Shown here piece after piece: positions 47,774-50,971 of a stretch of 50,971 nt of DNA. The stretch is from NCBI RefSeq assembly GCF_000445185.1, contig NZ_AVAF01000085.1, forward strand, positions 1-50,971, written 5' to 3'. Position 1 is the stretch's first letter, and each line of letters starts with the position of its first letter. A program made the position numbers and the translations under genes. The notes under the pieces are model-generated. The model did no database searches and was not told where the DNA came from. It saw only the letters and a list, made by a program, of their open reading frames with translations. The stretch is from Thermoanaerobacter sp. A7A. GTDB taxonomy: Bacteria; Bacillota; Thermoanaerobacteria; Thermoanaerobacterales; Thermoanaerobacteraceae.

Positions 47774-48613
47774 ATGAGATCTAATTGGAAAATTTATTTA
47801 TTATATTTTACTCATATTATTATAGCACTACTTCTCATTTTTCCGCTGTTGTTTGCTATTATATCTTCGTTTAGACCATTGGATGACGTGTTTAGATATG
47901 TTTCGCCTGTTACTTGGAAGACATTTATACCATTAAACTTTACTTTGCAAGCATATATCAGTCTATTTATGGAACGAAACTTTGGAAGTGTTATCTTAAA
48001 TACATTTTTTGTTTCTATTGTTACCGTAGTATTTGGTATATTCATCAATTCTATGGCGGCGTTTGCGTTTGCCAAATTTGAATTCAAAGGGAAAAGGTTG
48101 TTGTTTTTTATAGTACTTCTTACATTCATGCTTCCTTTTGAAATTATTTCAATACCGCTATATAATATAGTAAATAGATTAGGTTGGATTGATTCTTATT
48201 ACGCATTGATTGTTCCATCTGTTGCTAATGGTATGGTAATCTTTTTATTCAGACAGTTTTTTTTAGACATTCCAGATTCATTGCTCGAGTCTGCTCGAAT
48301 AGATGGTGCGACCTGGTTTTGGATATATTTCAGAATCATTATGCCTTTAAGTAAACCAGTGACAGTTAGCGCTGCTTTATTAATTTTTATTTACCAGTGG
48401 GAGTCTTTCTTATGGCCACTAATCGCAACTAGGACTGAAAAATACCGAGTAATTCAGATCGCTATCAGCTATTTAACTACTGAATTTGGGACTTATTGGA
48501 ATGAAATATTTGCTGCAACTATAGTTGCTGTCATAGTTCCTGTGTTGTTATTATTGTTTTTGCAAAGATATTTTGTACAAGGGATAACAAGTACTGGGAT
48601 GAAGGAAGGTTAA
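47774..48613 (+). CDS. ABC transporter permease (MalG/UgpE type)
   Basis: A 279-residue permease with the EAA loop ESARIDGATWFWIYFRIIMPLSKPV (about 175-200) and segments typical of MalG partners (FFVSIVTVVFGIFINSMAAFAFAKFEFKGK). It is 14 bp after its partner with AAGGAGGAA. No ATPase gene follows, so a shared MsmK-type ATPase elsewhere is needed. Confidence 0.92.
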   Translation: MRSNWKIYLLYFTHIIIALLLIFPLLFAIISSFRPLDDVFRYVSPVTWKTFIPLNFTLQAYISLFMERNFGSVILNTFFVSIVTVVFGIFINSMAAFAFAKFEFKGKRLLFFIVLLTFMLPFEIISIPLYNIVNRLGWIDSYYALIVPSVANGMVIFLFRQFFLDIPDSLLESARIDGATWFWIYFRIIMPLSKPVTVSAALLIFIYQWESFLWPLIATRTEKYRVIQIAISYLTTEFGTYWNEIFAATIVAVIVPVLLLLFLQRYFVQGITSTGMKEG

Positions 48614-48898
48614 ATTCTTTATAATACTTTAGTATCATGGTTTTAATAACAATATTACACTTTTTAGTGCATATTTACATTTCTAAAGTGATGAACAAAC
48701 CTTTTCATGGCTATTTAAATAGTTGGTGCAGTTACTGAGAACTCCAGAAAGAATTTGGGTTTAAATGGCTAAAGGATGACAAATACATGTAATGTGGAAC
48801 TATGAATAATGATTAAAAGGGAGATACGGTTGATTCTAACGTTGCATAACGACGGTTTTATTATCATTATCCTATAAAAAGGGAAAGTGTAGGTGGTT
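48614..48898. other. Gene-free stretch with coding scraps
   Basis: No intact gene, promoter or terminator is seen between the last permease and the first 38-bp repeat. At 48691-48792 one frame reads MNKPFHGYLNSWCSY, a TGA, then ELQKEFGFKWLKDDKYM and a stop; the second part looks protein-like, so this may be a fragment of a lost gene of the nucleoside locus. The family is not recognised. Confidence 0.3.
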
Positions 48899-48936
48899 GA
48901 ATTTACAAAGTTTGCTATATTTTAAGATGGGCTTTT
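48899..48936 (+). repeat. 38-bp direct repeat, left copy
   Basis: It matches 50192-50229 with one difference (T/C) and includes TTTGCTATATTTTAAGATGG. The pair brackets the ISL3-type remnant and is much longer than the short target duplications usual for ISL3. Confidence 0.85.
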
Positions 48937-48939
48937 AAT

Positions 48940-50190
48940 GGCTCTTTGTCAATAGTTGGGGTGGGTATTTTTTCTGAATGCCCACCTATAAATCTTATCA
49001 CGTTATATGGTAATATTTGTAATTATTAGTTACAATAAGAGATATAGCTAGAAGTATGGGTGGGTATTTATCTATGCCTTTTTATCAAAGCTCTATAATA
49101 TACTTGAATATCTTTCATCACTAAAAATAGTATTACATCAAGCATTACAATATAATATCCTTTTCCTGAATCGATAAAAATTTCTGTATCCATATGCAAG
49201 CCTTTTTAGTACTTTAATTTTATTGTTATAACCTTCTGTTACAGAATTAGTGTAAGGTATATCAAAGGCATTTGTTATTTCTTCAAACCAACGGTTAAAT
49301 ACTTGCACACATCTTTTAAATTCATCAATTTTGCTTTCTTTAGCTAACTGTATCCATCTTTTTAATTCTATTTTTGCCTCCTTTGAATTTTTGCATTTTA
49401 ATACTTTATCATTAAATTCTTCTTTTAAAAGGTATGCTATTCTTAAGTCGTCACTGTACCAGAACATTACTTCTAATTCTTCTTTTTGTTCTGTTGTTAA
49501 AGTATCATATTTTGCAAGAAGTAGCTTATAAATATCTAATATTTTTCTTTCTTTTGGGTCTACAATAATGCAATGATATTTCCTGCCTCCAGAGTTCTCT
49601 TTGAATTTGTATATACTGATAATTTCCGGTAATGTTTTATAATCAGGTTCTACTCCTATTGTGTCTAAAAGTCTCATCACAGTCGTAATTGATACCCCTG
49701 TAACTTCAGATATATCTTTCATGCTTTGCTGTTTTTTTAGTTGTTGTAGTATGTAAATAGATAATCTGTTAGTCATTCTATGGTAACGTGGTAAATAGTC
49801 TATATGTTCATAGAATTTCTTACCACAGTGTTTACAAACGTATCTCCTCTTTTTTAGTCCTATCACTGTTGGTTTGCCAAATAGCGGTACATCTTTTATT
49901 CTTTGTACTCTATAATCATGAATCTTAGATGTTATTTCCCCGCACCTTGGACAAATATGTGGTTTTTGTTTCATCTTAATATAAAGCTCTATTCTGTTGT
50001 CATTCTCTATTATATCTTCCCAAATTATATCTTCAGATTTTAAGAAATTTGTGATATAATTACCTTGCACTTATTCTGATGCCTCCTTTTGTTGGGTTGT
50101 TTTAACCACTTCTATTATAGCAGGCATTCAGAATAAGTGCTCTCTTTTTTATAGATTTCTTTTTCTCCACCCCAACATTTATTATAAAAA
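48940..50190 (-). mobile_element. Decayed ISL3-family insertion sequence
   Basis: The left end begins GGCTCTTTGTCAATAGTTGG (from 48940), a typical ISL3-type terminal repeat. The right end shares GTTGGGGTGG (reverse strand, 50167-50176), but its outermost bases differ. A second shared block, TTCTGAATGCC, is at about 48972-48982 and inverted at 50123-50133. Between them lies one internally deleted transposase on the minus strand. With a degraded right terminus and broken transposase, the element should be immobile. Confidence 0.75.
49138..50070 (-). pseudogene. ISL3-family transposase with internal deletion
   Basis: The 310-residue frame is short for ISL3 transposases (about 400). The N-terminal zinc ribbon is intact (Cys40, Cys43, Cys79, Cys82), as is the HTH (MKDISEVTGVSITTVMRLLD). 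The DDE core is not. The first catalytic Asp, normally in ISIDEF, is Tyr154 (ISIYKF). Sequence jumps from KERKILDI (about residue 180) straight to KLLLAKYDTLT, so about 70-90 residues with the second Asp are gone in frame. The C-terminus (NSVTEGYNNKIKVLKRLAYGYRNF) with the glutamate region is kept. Start is GTG at 50070 on the minus strand behind GGAGGC. Confidence 0.85.
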
Positions 50191-50191
50191 C

Positions 50192-50229
50192 GAATTTACA
50201 AAGTCTGCTATATTTTAAGATGGGCTTTT
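50192..50229 (+). repeat. 38-bp direct repeat, right copy
   Basis: Second copy of the repeat at 48899-48936, with C for T at one position. Confidence 0.85.
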
Positions 50230-50283
50230 TTATTAATAAAGGAATAAGTAAATGAGGAATATAGGCTTTAATAGAAATAATGG

Positions 50284-50289
50284 TATAAT
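50284..50289 (+). promoter_or_regulatory. Probable -10 of the decayed toxin-antitoxin locus
   Basis: TATAAT lies within the imperfect palindrome AATGGTATAATACTATT, 40 bp ahead of the remnant start codon at 50329. Such a palindrome over the -10 is common for antitoxin autoregulation. No -35 is clear. Confidence 0.4.
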
Positions 50290-50328
50290 ACTATTAATAG
50301 AGGATAAAAAATAGTAGGTGGTGATTAT

Positions 50329-50425
50329 ATGAATAAAATAGATTATCTTATAAATGAAATAAAGTCATTTCCCCGCAAAGGATTGGCTAAAACCTGAGGA
50401 GGACGAGGCATGGCAGAACTTATAA
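50329..50425 (+). pseudogene. Antitoxin-like remnant
   Basis: ATG 50329, behind AGGTGGTGATT, reads MNKIDYLINEIKSFPRKGLA and then stops at 50397. In another frame the sequence continues WLKPEEDEAWQNL to a stop that overlaps the next start. The two parts look like the N- and C-termini of one small antitoxin whose middle was deleted with a frameshift. Family call is inference from layout. Confidence 0.45.
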
Positions 50426-50442
50426 AAGGCGATGTGGTGTAA
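50410..50442 (+). pseudogene. MazF/PemK-like toxin remnant
   Basis: A ten-codon frame, MAELIKGDVV then stop, with a good site (GAGGAGGACGAGG) 2-3 bases upstream and overlapping the end of the antitoxin remnant. Many PemK/MazF toxins begin with a similar KRGDVVLV. Everything after the first strand is lost. Confidence 0.4.
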
Positions 50443-50491
50443 AAGTTCTAAAACATTTTATGAAAACAAATTACAAAGTCATAAAAAATAC

Positions 50492-50520
50492 TTGAAATAT
50501 TATTTCACAAGTAGTATAAT
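50492..50520 (+). promoter_or_regulatory. Promoter and possible operator of the RpiR-type gene
   Basis: TTGAAA (50492-50497), a 17-bp spacer and TATAAT (50515-50520). The -35 and spacer lie in an imperfect palindrome, ACTTGAAATA-T-TATTTcaCAAGT (about 50490-50512), a candidate site for autoregulation. Confidence 0.8.
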
Positions 50521-50549
50521 ATAAACTAGAAAGGAGTGTAAACATTAAC

Positions 50550-50971
50550 ATGCCAGGAGATATAGAAAAAATTAGAGCAGTTATTAATAATTTAAAACCA
50601 TCAGAAAGAAAAATTGCTGAGTATATAATTGAAAATGCTGATAAGATTTCAGATTTATCTGTAGCTGAACTTGCAAAAAACAGCAATACTAGTGAAGCAA
50701 GTGTTGTGAGATTTTGCAAAAGTCTCGGATACAAAGGATATCAAGATTTAAAAATAAAAATTGCTGCAGACTACACATATAAGACAAAAAGTATTCAAGG
50801 TTTTGTTAATATAGATGATGATATTAATACCATAATTGTGAAAATATCTAAAAATAATATGGACTCAATAGAAAAAACAATGGATATGTTAGATAGGAAC
50901 GAAGTAGAAAGAGCTGTTATTGCTATTTTAAATGCCAATAAAATAGACATTTATGGAGTTGGAGCATCTGC
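50550..50971 (+). CDS. MurR/RpiR-family transcriptional regulator (partial, runs off the window)
   Basis: The first 140 residues are present and the frame is open at the window edge. The N-terminal HTH_6 domain is clear: IRAVINNLKPSERKIAEYII, ISDLSVAELAKNSNTSEASVVRFCKSLGYKGYQDLK. After a linker, IDIYGVGAS is the start of the SIS sugar-phosphate-binding domain. ATG 50550 follows AAAGGAGTG at 11 bases. Such regulators respond to sugar phosphates and usually precede a sugar locus, which would lie to the right. Confidence 0.9.
   Translation, partial: MPGDIEKIRAVINNLKPSERKIAEYIIENADKISDLSVAELAKNSNTSEASVVRFCKSLGYKGYQDLKIKIAADYTYKTKSIQGFVNIDDDINTIIVKISKNNMDSIEKTMDMLDRNEVERAVIAILNANKIDIYGVGAS

Noticed and set aside
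1-50971. CRISPR arrays, tRNA or rRNA genes
   Set aside because: No regularly spaced repeats, cloverleaf-like segments or rRNA blocks were recognised on either strand.

Overview
This window looks like a chromosomal segment of a low-GC, anaerobic, spore-forming, flagellated, sugar-fermenting firmicute, most likely Thermoanaerobacter or a close relative. The evidence is the gene order spoIID - spoIIQ-like M23 gene - spoIIID - mbl - flhO - flhP - fabZ, the AT-rich sequence, the dense sugar-uptake loci with LevR-type regulators, and a complete xylose locus with a 438-residue class II xylose isomerase. The organism name is inference. No rRNA, tRNA or CRISPR array is visible.

Region 1 (1-12.3 kb) is mostly core genome. 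Sporulation genes, with good sigma-E and sigma-F promoter matches, lead into mbl, two rod/hook genes and a FlgJ-N-like rod-binding gene. A structured inverted-repeat element carrying two hairpins with ATGGAT loops (a match to the TwoAYGGAY RNA motif) sits between spoIID and spoIIQ and appears to have duplicated the spoIID terminator hairpin. A decayed IS607-type element (a 26-codon tnpA remnant facing a full-length tnpB, with candidate guide-RNA hairpins behind tnpB) separates flhP and the rod gene from fabZ. murJ, a DUF362 ferredoxin-like protein, a small membrane protein, pgeF and a Phd/PIN toxin-antitoxin pair follow.

Region 2 (12.9-30.4 kb) holds two sigma-54 PTS modules with parallel design. 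Each starts with a LevR-type activator whose stop is followed at once by a -24/-12 promoter overlapping a hairpin. Module A is a galactitol-family PTS (EIIA, EIIB, EIIC), a cupin and a TPP-dependent 2-oxo-acid/acetoin-type dehydrogenase (E1 alpha, E1 beta, E2, no E3), all in one direction with no visible internal terminator. Module B is a mannose-family PTS (EIIA, EIIB and a fused EIIC-EIID) followed by 6-phosphogluconate dehydrogenase, which suggests gluconate as substrate. A zinc-ribbon protein and an MFS transporter lie between the modules.

Region 3 (30.4-48.6 kb) holds ktrBA (potassium uptake), then the xylose locus: a XylR-type operator, a truncated isomerase-like reading frame, xylA, xylB, xylFGH, a ROK repressor and an oxidoreductase. 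After it comes a ribose/nucleoside locus: a LacI-type regulator with its own operator, ribokinase, a nucleoside hydrolase, and an ABC importer with no ATPase gene.

Region 4 (48.6-50.97 kb) is decayed accessory DNA: unidentified coding scraps, an internally deleted ISL3-type transposase between 38-bp direct repeats, and remnants of a toxin-antitoxin pair. The window ends inside a MurR/RpiR-family regulator.
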